Positions 24,766 to 36,693 of a DNA stretch of 64,000 nt are shown piece by piece. The DNA lies in NCBI RefSeq assembly GCF_900100695.1, contig NZ_FNCF01000008.1, forward strand, positions 62,001 to 126,000, written 5' to 3'. Origin of the DNA: Klenkia brasiliensis (GTDB taxonomy: Bacteria; Actinomycetota; Actinomycetes; Mycobacteriales; Geodermatophilaceae). The notes below the pieces were generated by a model. That model did not search any database and had not been told where the DNA came from. It saw nothing but the letters and a program-made list of their open reading frames with translations. How positions within the stretch are numbered: position 1 is the first letter of the stretch; each line of letters starts with the position of its first letter. The translations under genes and the position numbers were made by a program.

Positions 24766-26202
24766 ATGAGCGCAGCCGACCCCACCCGCCGGGCCCCGCA
24801 CGACCAGGCCTTCGGTCCCTGGGTGCAGACCACGCTGGCCGACGGGTGGGACCCCGAGCCCGAGGCGCCGCACCCCGCCGTCCCCGGCGCCGCGCAGGCC
24901 GCCGCCGCGCACCGCGCGCGGCTGCTGGCCGCCCTGCCCGGCCGCGCCGTCGTCGTCCCGTCCGGTTCCGCGCCGGTGCGGTCCAACGACACCGTCTTCG
25001 GCTTCCGGCCGGCCAGCGCCTACACCTGGCTGACCGGCGACCAGGCCGAGGGAGCGGTGCTGCTGCTGCGGCCCGACGGCGCCGCCACGGTCTACCTCCC
25101 GCCGTCGGCCGGCCCGGGCACGCTGACCTACGTCACCGACCGCCGCGAGGGGGCGCTGTGGGTCGGCGGCGTCCCCTCGGCCGCCACCACGGCGGCGCAG
25201 CTGCAGGTCGAGGTGCGGCCGCGCACCGAGCTCGCCGCCGACCTCGCCGCGGTCGAGCAGCCCCGGGTGCTGGGCGGCGTGGACCCCGACCTGGGCCCGG
25301 GTGACCCCGAGCTGGCCCGCACCGTCGACCGGCTGCGCGCGGTCAAGGACGACTGGGAGCTCGACCGCCTGGCCGAGGCGTGCGCGGCCACCGCCCGCGG
25401 GTTCGCCGACGTCGCCCGCGAACTGCCCGGCCTGCTGGCCACCGGCGGGCGGCGCGGCGAGCGCTGGCTGGAGGGCACCTTCTGGCGCCGCGCCCGGCTG
25501 GAGGGCAACGACGTCGGCTACTCCTCCATCGTCGCGGCCGGCGCGCACGGCACCTCGCTGCACTGGGCACCGGTGGACGGCGACATCCGCACCGGGGAGC
25601 TGCTGCTGGCCGACATGGGAGTGGAGACCACTTCGCTCTACACCGCCGACGTCACCCGCACCTTCCCCGTCGACGGCACCTGGACGCCACCGCAGCGGCA
25701 GGTGCACGGCGCCGTCCACGAGGCCCACCACGCCGGCATCGCCGAGGTCCGGGCCGGCAACGCCTTCCTCGCCGCGCACCGGGCCGCGCAGTGGGTGCTC
25801 GCCGACCACCTGCACCGCTGGGGCCTGATCCAGCACACCGCCGACGACGCCCTGCACCCCGACCTCGACCGGCCCGGCGCCGGCGCGCACCGCAGGTACA
25901 CGCTGCACTCGACCAGCCACCTGCTGGGCCTGGACGTGCACGACTGCGCGAAGCTCGACGGTGCGGAGTACCTGGACACCGTGCTGGAGCCCGGCCACTG
26001 CCTCACCGTCGAGCCCGGCCTGTACTTCCAGGTCAACGACCGCACGGTGCCCGCCGAGCTGCGCGGGCTCGCCGTCCGGCTCGAGGACGACCTGGTGGTC
26101 ACCGACGGCGCGGCCCGGGTGCTGTCCGACGCGCTGCCCACCGACGCCGACGGGCTGTCGGCCTGGCTGGCCGACGCGCAGGCTCAGCCCTTCGGCGCAT
26201 AG
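24766..26202 (+). CDS. Xaa-Pro aminopeptidase (M24 family)
   Basis: A 478-aa aminopeptidase P, which removes N-terminal residues before proline. The N-terminal non-catalytic domain (to about residue 180) is followed by the pita-bread domain. The dinuclear metal ligands are visible: Asp in LLADMGVE, Asp in TADVTRTF, His in STSHLLGLDVHD, Glu in TVEPGLYF and Glu in VRLEDDLVVT. The 3' end overlaps the convergent response-regulator gene by 19 nt. Confidence 0.94.
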   Translation: MSAADPTRRAPHDQAFGPWVQTTLADGWDPEPEAPHPAVPGAAQAAAAHRARLLAALPGRAVVVPSGSAPVRSNDTVFGFRPASAYTWLTGDQAEGAVLLLRPDGAATVYLPPSAGPGTLTYVTDRREGALWVGGVPSAATTAAQLQVEVRPRTELAADLAAVEQPRVLGGVDPDLGPGDPELARTVDRLRAVKDDWELDRLAEACAATARGFADVARELPGLLATGGRRGERWLEGTFWRRARLEGNDVGYSSIVAAGAHGTSLHWAPVDGDIRTGELLLADMGVETTSLYTADVTRTFPVDGTWTPPQRQVHGAVHEAHHAGIAEVRAGNAFLAAHRAAQWVLADHLHRWGLIQHTADDALHPDLDRPGAGAHRRYTLHSTSHLLGLDVHDCAKLDGAEYLDTVLEPGHCLTVEPGLYFQVNDRTVPAELRGLAVRLEDDLVVTDGAARVLSDALPTDADGLSAWLADAQAQPFGA

Positions 26203-26861
26203 CGCTGCTCGGGCCGGCCGGTGGTGCCGTAGCGCAGCTGCAGGTCCAGCCGGCCGTCGGCGTCCAGCGCGGCCAGGTGCCGTTGCGCGGTCGCCCGGGA
26301 CACCCCGGTGGCGGCGGCCAGCTCGGCGGCGGACCGGGGCTCGCCAGCCTCCCGCAGCGCCTGCAGCAGCAGGTCCCGGGTGGCCGAGGACGCCGTCCGG
26401 GCGGCGGGGCCGCCCTCGCCGCGCAGCGCGTGCAGGGCGGCGTCGGCGAGCTCCTGGTCGACCTCGAGGGCGTCGTCGAGCACCCGGCGGAACCGGGCGT
26501 AGGCCCGCAGCCGGGCCTGCAGCACCCGCTCCGGGAACGGCTTGACCAGGTAGCCCAGGGCGCCGGCCCGCAGCGCGGCCCGGAAGGTGGGCAGCTCGGT
26601 GGCCGCGGACAGCACGAACGCGTCGCAGTCCAGCTCGGGCAGCAACCCGATGCCCGACCCGTCGGGCAGGTAGACGTCGACCAGCGCCAGGTCGAACGGT
26701 GGCGCGCCCGAGCTGCGGCGGGCCGCGACCGCCGTGCGCGCCGCGGCCCGCGTGCCCGCCCGCGCCGCCACCGTGAACCCGGGGACGGCGGCCACCGCCC
26801 GGGCGTGCAGCTCGGCCACCCGGAAGTCGTCGTCCACCACCAGCACCGCGAAGTCCGTCAT
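26184..26861 (-). CDS. Response regulator, CitB/DctR (DcuR) family
   Basis: A 225-aa two-component regulator. The receiver domain covers residues 1-120 (VLVVDDDFRVAELHARAV, acceptor Asp in DLALVDVYLPDG, LVKPFPE Lys). The C-terminal winged-helix domain (ELAAATGVSRATAQRHLAALDADG) is of the type found in citrate/malate regulators. ATG 26861 overlaps the kinase stop by 1 nt. The divergent CitMHS transporter is the probable target. Confidence 0.92.
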   Translation of the reverse strand: MTDFAVLVVDDDFRVAELHARAVAAVPGFTVAARAGTRAAARTAVAARRSSGAPPFDLALVDVYLPDGSGIGLLPELDCDAFVLSAATELPTFRAALRAGALGYLVKPFPERVLQARLRAYARFRRVLDDALEVDQELADAALHALRGEGGPAARTASSATRDLLLQALREAGEPRSAAELAAATGVSRATAQRHLAALDADGRLDLQLRYGTTGRPEQRYAPKG

Positions 26862-28480
26862 CACGCCCCGCCCTCCTCCAGCACCCCGGGCAGCTCCACC
26901 ACGAAGACCGCCCCACCCAGCTCGCCGTCCCCGCCGGCCGAGGCCAGCCGGGCCTCCCCGCCGCGGGCGCGGGCGACCTGCCGCACCAGCCCCAGCCCGA
27001 TGCCGCCCTCGCCCGATGCCCGGGTGGTCACGCCCGGCTCGAACACCCGGTCGCCGAGGTCCGCGGGGACACCGGGCCCGTTGTCGGCCACCGCGACCAC
27101 CAGCGTGCCGCCGTCGGCGACCAGGTCCAGCTCGACCACGCCGTCCGGGCGACCGGCCAGCGCGGTCACCGCGTTGTCGACCAGGTTGCCCAGCACGGTG
27201 GTCACGTCGACCGGGTCGGCCAACCGGCTGCGCACCGACACCCCGCCCAGCCGCAGCTGCACCCCGCCCTCGCGGGCGTGCGCGGCCTTGGCCGCGACGA
27301 AGGCCTGCAGGTAGGGGTCGGCGACGGCGTCCAGGCCCTCGACGGCGGTGCCCAGCGGTCCGGTGCCGAGCAGGGTGTGCACGTACTCCCCCGCCTCGTC
27401 GGCCGCACCGGAGTCCAGCAGCCCGGACACCAGGTGCAGCCGATTGGCGAACTCGTGCCGTTGGGCGCGCAGCACGGTGCCGGCCTCGGCCACCGCGTCC
27501 AGCTGCCGGGTCAGCAGCTCGACGTCCGTGCGGTCGCGCAGGGTCAGCACCACGCCCAGGGCGCGGCCCTCCCGCTCGACGCGGCGGGAGGAGCACAGCA
27601 GCGCGCGGTCGCCCAGCACGGTCAACCGCGGCACCGGGTCGGGCTCGGCAGCCAGCGCCCGCAGCGCGAACGGCCAGTCCGCGGTGGCGTCCCCGGGCTG
27701 CACCGGCCGGCCCAGCAGCCGCGCCGCCTCCTCGTTGGCCAGCACCACCCGGCCGTCGGGGCCGACCGCCACCACGCCGTCGCCGATGCCGTGCAGCACC
27801 GCCTCGTGGCCCTGCAGCAGGCCGCCCAGCTCCTCGGGCTCGACGCCGTGGGTCAGCCGGCGCAGCCGCCGGGTCAGCAGCACGGCACCGGCCACCCCGC
27901 CCAGCAGCGCGAGCGCCGCGGTGCCGCCGGCCAGCAGGGTCGCCTCCCGGGCCAGCCGGTCGACCTCGGAGACCGCCACCCCGACCGACACCTCGCCCAC
28001 CACCCGGTCGGAGCCCGGGGCCCGCACCGGCACCTTCGCGCGGGCGGCGGGGCCGAGGGTGCCGGTGTCCTCCTCGACCACCTCTCCCCCGGCCAGCGGC
28101 ACCGACGGGTCGCTGCTGACCTCCTCGCCCAGCCGGTCGGGGACAGGGTGCGCGATGCGCAGCCCGCGGTCGTCGGTCACCACGACGAACAGCGCGCCGG
28201 TGCGCAACCGGGCGTCCTCTGCGGCGAGCTGCACCGGGCCGTCGGCCAGCTGCGACCCGGGCACGGGGTCGGCGTCGCTGGCGGCCTCCGCGCCGGCCCG
28301 GACGACGTCGTCCTCGGCGACGCTACGGGCGATGGCCAGCGCGAGCCGTCCGGCGTCCTGCTCGACCTGGCGCTGCAGCACCCACGCGGAGCCGCCGAAG
28401 GCGACCACCAGCACCACGGCGACCAGCAGCACGAGCACGGCCAGCGTCTGGGTGGTGAACGACCAGCGCCGGGGGTGCAC
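26861..28480 (-). CDS. Sensor histidine kinase, CitA/DcuS family
   Basis: A 539-aa membrane sensor. TM1 is at about 12-34, an extracytoplasmic PAS-like (PASC/sCache) ligand domain at 35-180, TM2 at about 183-205, a cytoplasmic PAS at 215-320, and the H-box LRAQRHEFANRLHLVSGLL carries the phospho-acceptor His. The ATPase domain has NLVDNAVTAL (N-box), VADNGPGVP (G1) and GGIGLGLVRQ (G2). The H-box type is that of the citrate/C4-dicarboxylate sensors. GTG start; it overlaps the regulator gene. Confidence 0.93.
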   Translation of the reverse strand: MHPRRWSFTTQTLAVLVLLVAVVLVVAFGGSAWVLQRQVEQDAGRLALAIARSVAEDDVVRAGAEAASDADPVPGSQLADGPVQLAAEDARLRTGALFVVVTDDRGLRIAHPVPDRLGEEVSSDPSVPLAGGEVVEEDTGTLGPAARAKVPVRAPGSDRVVGEVSVGVAVSEVDRLAREATLLAGGTAALALLGGVAGAVLLTRRLRRLTHGVEPEELGGLLQGHEAVLHGIGDGVVAVGPDGRVVLANEEAARLLGRPVQPGDATADWPFALRALAAEPDPVPRLTVLGDRALLCSSRRVEREGRALGVVLTLRDRTDVELLTRQLDAVAEAGTVLRAQRHEFANRLHLVSGLLDSGAADEAGEYVHTLLGTGPLGTAVEGLDAVADPYLQAFVAAKAAHAREGGVQLRLGGVSVRSRLADPVDVTTVLGNLVDNAVTALAGRPDGVVELDLVADGGTLVVAVADNGPGVPADLGDRVFEPGVTTRASGEGGIGLGLVRQVARARGGEARLASAGGDGELGGAVFVVELPGVLEEGGA

Positions 28481-28504
28481 GGGCGCAGGCTACGCCGGGT
28501 CGCT

Positions 28505-28528
28505 GCGCAGAACGCGCAGAACCGGTTC
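28505..28528. promoter_or_regulatory. Repeat/palindrome cluster between citrate kinase and transporter
   Basis: Two tandem copies of GCGCAGAAC (28505-28513, 28514-28522) run into a perfect 10-bp palindrome GAACCGGTTC (28519-28528). A third related GGAGAAC follows a few bases later. This lies in the 157-bp divergent gap between the sensor kinase and the CitMHS gene, where the response regulator would be expected to bind. Confidence 0.5.
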
Positions 28529-28637
28529 ATCGCGGAGAACGGATCACTTCGCGCGCAAGCGCTGTGGCGCACGCCACCGCTCCTAGCGTCGGCGGCACCC
28601 CGGCCCGTGGGGGCCGTCACACATCCAAGGAGCACCG

Positions 28638-30062
28638 ATGCTCGTCCTGCTCGGATTCGGCATGGTCGCCGTGTTCATGGCGCTGATCCTGACCAAGCGG
28701 CTCTCGCCGGTGGTGGCGCTCGTGCTGGTGCCGGTCACCTTCGCGATCATCGCCGGGGCCGGCCTCGACCTCGGCGACGCGGTCAAGGAGCAGATCAGCG
28801 GCTTCGCCACCACGGCGGCGCTGCTGTTCTTCGCGATCATCTTCTTCGGCCTGATGATCGACGTGGGCCTGTTCGACCCGCTGATCAAGGGCATCCTCAA
28901 GCTCTGCGGCGACGACCCGGTCCGGGTGGTCATCGGCACCGCCCTGCTGGCCGGGGTCGTCTCCCTGGACGGCGACGGCTCGACCACCTTCATCATCACC
29001 GTCTCGGCCATGCTGCCGATCTACCTGCGGCTGGGCATGTCGCCGGTGACGCTGACGGTCGCGGCGAACCTGGCCAACGGCGTGTTCAACATCCTGCCGT
29101 GGGGCGGGCCCACGATCCGGGCCGCGACGGCGCTGGACGTCTCCCCCACCGAGCTGTTCAACCCGATGGTGCCGAGCATGGTCGCCGGGTTCGCCATGGT
29201 GCTGGTCCTGTCGGTCCTCATGGGCCTGGGTGAGCGGCGCCGGCTGGCGAAGAAGGGCATCTCGCTGACCGAGGTGCGCGAGCAGGAGCTGGCCGGCGTG
29301 GGCGCCTTCGTCTCCGGCGGCACCGGCGGCGGTCGCCGTCCGGCCGCCCGGCCCACCGGCGGCGCCGGCGACGGCACGGACGCCGAGACCCCCGACGAGC
29401 AGCCCGCGATCACCGGCCTGGACCCGAACCGGTCCACGCTGCGGCCCAAGCTGCTCTGGTTCAACGCCGCGCTCACCGTCGCCCTGCTGGTGCTGCTGGG
29501 CATGGACGTCGTCCCGCTGTTCTTCGTCTTCATGGTCTTCGCCGCGATTGCCCTGGTGGTGAACTTCCCCAGCCCCGCCGAGCAGAGCGAGCGGATCAAG
29601 GAGCACGCCTCGAGCATCGTCGCGGTCGTGTCCATGGTGTTCGCCGCGGCCGTGCTGGTCGCCGTCCTGTCGGCCACCGGCATGGACACCGCGATGGCCA
29701 GCTGGATCGTCGACGTCGTCCCCGACAGCTGGGGCCCGTACTTCGCCACCATCACCGCGGTGCTGTCGATGCCGCTGACGTTCTTCCTGACCAACGACGC
29801 CTTCTACTTCGGCGTGCTGCCGATCCTGTCCGAGGCCGCGGCGAACTACGGCATCACGCCGGTGGAGATGGCCCGGGCCTCGATCATCGGCCAGCCGGTG
29901 CACATGACCAGCCCGCTGGTGCCGGCCATGCTGCTGCTGGTCTCCCTGGCCAAGGTCGACCTGGCCGACCACCACAAGCGGGTCATCTGGCGCGCCGCGC
30001 TGTGCTCGCTGGCCATGCTCGCCGTCGCGCTGCTGCTCGGCGTCGTCCCCTTCCACGCCTGA
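28638..30062 (+). CDS. CitMHS family citrate (metal-citrate) transporter
   Basis: A 474-aa permease with 11-12 hydrophobic segments, family-typical GDGSTTFIITVSAMLPIY, NILPWGGPTIRA and FLTNDAFYFGVLPIL. A gly-rich cytoplasmic loop is at about 220-255. CitMHS members import citrate complexed with Mg or Ca. It is divergent from the citrate-type sensor/regulator pair. ATG 28638 has AAGGAG upstream. The stress protein gene follows after 11 nt. Confidence 0.94.
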   Translation: MLVLLGFGMVAVFMALILTKRLSPVVALVLVPVTFAIIAGAGLDLGDAVKEQISGFATTAALLFFAIIFFGLMIDVGLFDPLIKGILKLCGDDPVRVVIGTALLAGVVSLDGDGSTTFIITVSAMLPIYLRLGMSPVTLTVAANLANGVFNILPWGGPTIRAATALDVSPTELFNPMVPSMVAGFAMVLVLSVLMGLGERRRLAKKGISLTEVREQELAGVGAFVSGGTGGGRRPAARPTGGAGDGTDAETPDEQPAITGLDPNRSTLRPKLLWFNAALTVALLVLLGMDVVPLFFVFMVFAAIALVVNFPSPAEQSERIKEHASSIVAVVSMVFAAAVLVAVLSATGMDTAMASWIVDVVPDSWGPYFATITAVLSMPLTFFLTNDAFYFGVLPILSEAAANYGITPVEMARASIIGQPVHMTSPLVPAMLLLVSLAKVDLADHHKRVIWRAALCSLAMLAVALLLGVVPFHA

Positions 30063-30073
30063 GGAGCCCGACC

Positions 30074-30454
30074 GTGACCGCACCCGTCGTCATCGCCGTC
30101 AACGACCGCCCCGAGGGCGTCGCCGCCCTGCACTGGGGCCTCAAGCGGGCCCGCCGCCTGCAGACCTCCGCCGTGCTCGTCGCCACCACCGGCGACACCC
30201 CGAGCGCGCCGGTGCACCTGTCCACCGCCACCCGCGAGCTGATCGCGACCGCCGCCGAGGGGGTCGACCACGTGCTGCACGAGCAGCCCGAGGACGTCGC
30301 CCAGACGCTGATCACCCTGTCCGAGGACGCCGACATGGTGGTGCTGCCCGTGCGGCGGCGGTCGGTGACCATGAAGTTCCTGCTCGGCAGCAACGCGATG
30401 CGGGTGATCGCGGAGGCGCACTGCCCCGTGGTGACGGTGAAGTCCCCCGCCTGA
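30074..30454 (+). CDS. Universal stress protein family (UspA-like)
   Basis: A 126-aa single UspA-type domain: VVIAVNDRPEGVAALHWGLKRARRL at the start and a C-terminal LLGSNAMRVIAEAHCPVVTVK. The ATP-binding GxxGxxxxS/T loop is degraded, so ATP binding is doubtful. GTG start, 11 nt after the CitMHS stop and probably cotranscribed with it. Confidence 0.85.
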   Translation: MTAPVVIAVNDRPEGVAALHWGLKRARRLQTSAVLVATTGDTPSAPVHLSTATRELIATAAEGVDHVLHEQPEDVAQTLITLSEDADMVVLPVRRRSVTMKFLLGSNAMRVIAEAHCPVVTVKSPA

Positions 30455-30470
30455 CCCGCGCCGCCGCACC

Positions 30471-30533
30471 AGGCAGGGGAAGCCCTGCACCCGCCCCCGG
30501 GCCCCGGAGGTGGGTGCAGGGCTTCCCCTGCCT
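30471..30533. terminator. Perfect 22-bp inverted-repeat terminator
   Basis: Arms 30471-30492 and 30512-30533 are exact reverse complements of 22 bp, with a 19-nt GC-rich loop. It sits 17 nt after the stress-protein stop and 25 nt from the convergent gcvP stop, so it can end both transcripts. Confidence 0.9.
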
Positions 30534-30557
30534 CGGGCGGGTGGGGCCGCGCGGGGA

Positions 30558-33524
<2,967 letters not shown>

Positions 33525-33546
33525 GCCCCGAACGTACCCGGCGGCG

Positions 33547-34107
33547 TTACGCCGAGGCGCGGCGCCGGCGACGGGCGGACAGCTCGTCGTCGGCCTGCAC
33601 GGGAGCACCGTCGACGCGCTCGGCGGGCAGCTCGGCCAGCTCGCCGGAGAGCTCGCGCAGCGCGCCGGAGACGGCGATGCCGAAGACGCCCTGACCGCCG
33701 GCCAGCAGGTCGACGACCTCCTCGGCGGAGGTGCACTCGTACACGGTGGCGCCGTCGGACAGGAGCGTGATGTTGGACAGCTCCTTCACCCCGCGGGTGC
33801 GCAGGTGGTCCACGGCCTTGCGGATGTTCTGCAGCGAGACCCCGGTGTCCAGCAGCCGCTTGACGACCTTGAGCACCAGGATGTCGCGGAAGCTGTAGAG
33901 GCGCTGCGTGCCCGAGCCGGTGGCGGTGCGGACCGACGGGGCGACCAGACCTGTTCTCGCCCAGTAGTCCAACTGCCGATAGGTGATACCAGCGGCGGCG
34001 CAGGCCGTCGGTCCGCGGTAGCCGAAGGCGTCGCTGTCGGCGTCGTCGTAGGAGGGAGCACCCACGGCTGCGTCGGGGAAGAGCTGGCCCTGGTTGCCGT
34101 CGCCCAC
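33547..34107 (-). CDS. MerR family regulator (Rv1830-like)
   Basis: A 186-aa regulator. The N-terminal tail is followed by a MerR helix-turn-helix ([49 protein letters not shown]) and a dimerisation/effector part. It matches the position and sequence type of M. tuberculosis Rv1830, next to the DUF151 nuclease and ftsR genes. The tail ends in ARRRRRAS. Confidence 0.9.
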   Translation of the reverse strand: MGDGNQGQLFPDAAVGAPSYDDADSDAFGYRGPTACAAAGITYRQLDYWARTGLVAPSVRTATGSGTQRLYSFRDILVLKVVKRLLDTGVSLQNIRKAVDHLRTRGVKELSNITLLSDGATVYECTSAEEVVDLLAGGQGVFGIAVSGALRELSGELAELPAERVDGAPVQADDELSARRRRRASA

Positions 34108-34317
34108 GTCCGCGTCCTCCTGATCGAGCGGCCGAACCGGACACCCGGGTCGGGACCCCGCGCAGCTCCGAGGAGTTGCACCGGGGTGATTCGTCGAACG
34201 TAGGCGTGCCCGCTGGGGTGGTCAACCGAGGCGGGCGGCGTGTCGACGACCTCACCCCCCAGGGTGACCGGACCGTGACCTGCGACGACCCGGCTGTCAC
34301 CGGGCCCTCACCGAGCG

Positions 34318-34806
34318 TCAGGTGTTGGGGCCGGATCCCGAGGGGCCGAAGAAGTCGTCCGGGGTGACCTGGTCGAGGAACTCGCGGAACTTCTCGACCT
34401 CGTCCTCCTGCTCGTCCGGGATCTCGATCCCGACCTCGTCCAGCAGGGCCTCCGCGCCGTAGATCGGGGCACCCGTGCGCACCGCGAGGGCGACGGCGTC
34501 GGAGGGACGGGCGCTGACCGTGCGCTGCTCGCCGAAGACGAGCTCGGCGAGGTAGATGCCGTCCTTCATCTCGGTGATGTGCACCGCCTGCAGCGTGGCG
34601 CCCAGGGCGGTGACGACCTCGCGCAGGAGGTCGTGGGTCATCGGGCGGGCCGGCCGCACACCCTGCTGCTCGAACGCGATCGCGGCGGCCTCGACGGCGC
34701 CGATCCAGATCGGCAGGTACCGCTCGCCCTGCGTCTCCTTGAGCAGCAGGATCGGCTGGTTGCCGGGCAGCTCGACCCGGACACCGACCACTCTGAGCTC
34801 CTGCAC
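34318..34806 (-). CDS. Bifunctional nuclease family protein (DUF151, Rv1829-like)
   Basis: A 162-aa BFN-domain protein: MQELRVVGVRVELPGNQPILLL start, LPIWIGAVEAAAIAFEQQG, and SARPSDAVALAVRTGAPI are family signatures. Homologues in plants show nuclease activity. The role in actinobacteria is unclear, but the neighbourhood with ftsR is strictly conserved. Confidence 0.93.
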   Translation of the reverse strand: MQELRVVGVRVELPGNQPILLLKETQGERYLPIWIGAVEAAAIAFEQQGVRPARPMTHDLLREVVTALGATLQAVHITEMKDGIYLAELVFGEQRTVSARPSDAVALAVRTGAPIYGAEALLDEVGIEIPDEQEDEVEKFREFLDQVTPDDFFGPSGSGPNT

Positions 34807-34854
34807 GGTCGTCCTCCTCCGGTCGGTGCTGGTGGACCCAACGTACCCCGGGCC

Positions 34855-35619
34855 TCAGGCCCCGGCGTCGGGCCCGAGGACCTCGCGCAGGCGCAGCTCC
34901 AGCAGCGCGGTGTGCAGCTGCGCGGACAGCGCACCCAGCTCGTGCAGCTGCTCGGCCGCGCGCGTCCGGGCGTCCTCGGCCCGGGAGGCCAGCGCCGGGG
35001 CGACGACCTGCTCGAGCAGTGCCGCCTCGCGCTCGGCGCCGGTGCGGTGCACCCGCAGGTGCCGGGGCTCGATGCCGTGCCGGGCCAGCCCGGCCACGGC
35101 CTGGGCCACCGGCAGCGCACCGGCCGGGAAGGAGCCGTCGGCGCCGGGGACGAGCAGGCCGTGCTGCACGCAGTCGGCCAGCTGGGCGTCGTCCAGCCCG
35201 ACGGCGGCCGCGAAGGCCGCGGCCGGCAGCGGCGCGCCCTCCTCCGGCCGGGGGGCCGGGACGGCGGGTGCGGCCGGCGCCGCGGGGGCGGCCGCCGGCG
35301 GCTCGGGCCGGGTCGGCTGCTCCCCGCGGTCCAGGGCGTCCAGCTGCTCCTTGATCACCCGCAGCGGCAGGTAGTGGTCGCGCTGCGCGGAGAGCACGAA
35401 GCGCAGCCGCTCGACGTCGGCGGTGGAGAACTTCCGGTAGCCCGACGGCGTCCGCTGCGGGTGGACGAGGTCCTCGCCCTCCAGGTAGCGGATCTTGGAG
35501 ATGGTCACGTCGGGGAACTCCTCGCGCAGCGCGGCGAGCACCTCCCCGATGGTGAACCGCGGGCGGGCGTCGGGCCCGCCGGCGTCCACCGGGTCGTCCG
35601 AGCGCACCGCCGAGGTCAC
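34855..35619 (-). CDS. ftsR: MerR family transcriptional regulator FtsR
   Basis: A 254-aa protein. The MerR domain at residues 20-100 ([45 protein letters not shown]) is followed by an Ala/Pro-rich linker and a C-terminal helical domain. It corresponds to M. tuberculosis Rv1828 and C. glutamicum FtsR, a regulator of ftsZ and cell division. GTG 35619 overlaps the garA stop. Confidence 0.92.
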   Translation of the reverse strand: MTSAVRSDDPVDAGGPDARPRFTIGEVLAALREEFPDVTISKIRYLEGEDLVHPQRTPSGYRKFSTADVERLRFVLSAQRDHYLPLRVIKEQLDALDRGEQPTRPEPPAAAPAAPAAPAVPAPRPEEGAPLPAAAFAAAVGLDDAQLADCVQHGLLVPGADGSFPAGALPVAQAVAGLARHGIEPRHLRVHRTGAEREAALLEQVVAPALASRAEDARTRAAEQLHELGALSAQLHTALLELRLREVLGPDAGA

Positions 35620-36134
35620 GACGTGGCGGGCTCGCCGGTGCGCGGACCGGTCAGGTAGACCAACCGGAACTTGCCGATCTGCACCTCGTCGCCGCCGGCC
35701 AGGGAGGCCACGTCGACCGGCTCGCGGTTGACGTAGGTGCCGTTCAGGCTGCCGACGTCGTGCACGGTGAAGCCGCCGCCCTCGCGGTGGAACTCCACGT
35801 GCCGGCGGCTGACGGTCACGTCGTCGAGGAAGATGTCGCTGTCGGGGTGCCGACCGGCGGTGGTGACCTCCTGGTCCAGGAGGAACCGGCTGCCGGCGTT
35901 GGGGCCGCGCTTGACCACCAGCAGGGCCGACCCGGCGGGCAGGGACTCCACGGCGCCGGCGTGGGCGTCCAGCGGGGTCTCACCGGTCTGCGGGGCCTCG
36001 CCGGAGTCCTCGCCGCCGACCTTGGGGATGACGCTGGTGGACTCCCCGGCACGCTCCGGGGACAGGGCCGAGCCGCACTGCGCGCAGAAGCGACTGCCCT
36101 CGGGGTTCTGGTGTCCACATCGAGTGCAGTGCAC
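35616..36134 (-). CDS. garA: FHA-domain metabolic regulator GarA, zinc-ribbon variant
   Basis: A 172-aa protein. FHA domain at about 75-165 (GRHPDSDIFLDDVTVSRRH, GSLNGTYVNREPVD) is near-identical to GarA of mycobacteria and OdhI of corynebacteria, which inhibits 2-oxoglutarate dehydrogenase and related enzymes until phosphorylated. The phosphorylation motif is ESTSV (Thr33) in place of ETTSV, so one of the two Thr is Ser. Unlike mycobacterial GarA, the N-terminus is a four-Cys zinc ribbon (Cys3, 6, 17, 20: CTRCGHQNPEGSRFCAQCG). GTG 36134 is preceded by GGAGGAG. Confidence 0.93.
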   Translation of the reverse strand: MHCTRCGHQNPEGSRFCAQCGSALSPERAGESTSVIPKVGGEDSGEAPQTGETPLDAHAGAVESLPAGSALLVVKRGPNAGSRFLLDQEVTTAGRHPDSDIFLDDVTVSRRHVEFHREGGGFTVHDVGSLNGTYVNREPVDVASLAGGDEVQIGKFRLVYLTGPRTGEPATS

Positions 36135-36273
36135 GGTGTCTCCTCCGGTGTGCAGGCGGCAACGTCGCGGACCCAGGGCTCGGGTCGCGGTGGTGCCAGG
36201 GGGTCGTTCGATCGTCCGGGCGAGCATAGTGATCGCCGGGCCCGGGGCACCCGGGGGTGCCCCGGTCGGCGCG

Positions 36274-36678
36274 TCAGCCCTGGTCGACCAGGGCCTGGTA
36301 GGCGGCGGCGTCCAGCAGGCCGTCGGTGGGGTCCTCGGTGTCGCCGGTGACCTCGATCTCCAGCAGCCAGCCCTCGCCGTAGGGGTCGGAGTTGACCGTC
36401 TCCGGCGTCTCGGCCAGCGCGGTGTTCACCGCCGAGACGGTGCCGGCCAGCGGGGCGTACACGTCGGAGACGCTCTTGGTGGACTCCACCTCGCCCACCG
36501 GGTTGCCGGTGGTGAGCTCCTCGCCGACCTCGGGCAGCTGGACGTAGACGATGTCGCCCAGGGCGTCCTGGGCGTGGTCGGTGATGCCGATGCGGACCAC
36601 CGTCGCCGCACCCGAGGTGCCCTGGACCTGGGCCCACTCGTGCTGGTCGGTGTAGCGGCGGTCGTCGGGGGTGGCCAT
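36274..36678 (-). CDS. gcvH: Glycine cleavage system H protein
   Basis: A 134-aa lipoyl carrier. The lipoylated lysine is Lys68 in VESTKSVSD, within the usual beta-barrel fold ([11 protein letters not shown] start; [15 protein letters not shown]). It moves the aminomethyl group between P, T and L proteins. It is transcribed 15 nt after DUF881 and upstream of garA. No glycine riboswitch is seen in front of it. Confidence 0.97.
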   Translation of the reverse strand: MATPDDRRYTDQHEWAQVQGTSGAATVVRIGITDHAQDALGDIVYVQLPEVGEELTTGNPVGEVESTKSVSDVYAPLAGTVSAVNTALAETPETVNSDPYGEGWLLEIEVTGDTEDPTDGLLDAAAYQALVDQG

Positions 36679-36693
36679 GCGGGAGGGTCTCCT

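Noticed and set aside
36679-36693. Glycine riboswitch in front of gcvH
   Set aside because: The gap to the upstream gene is only 15 nt, too short for an aptamer.
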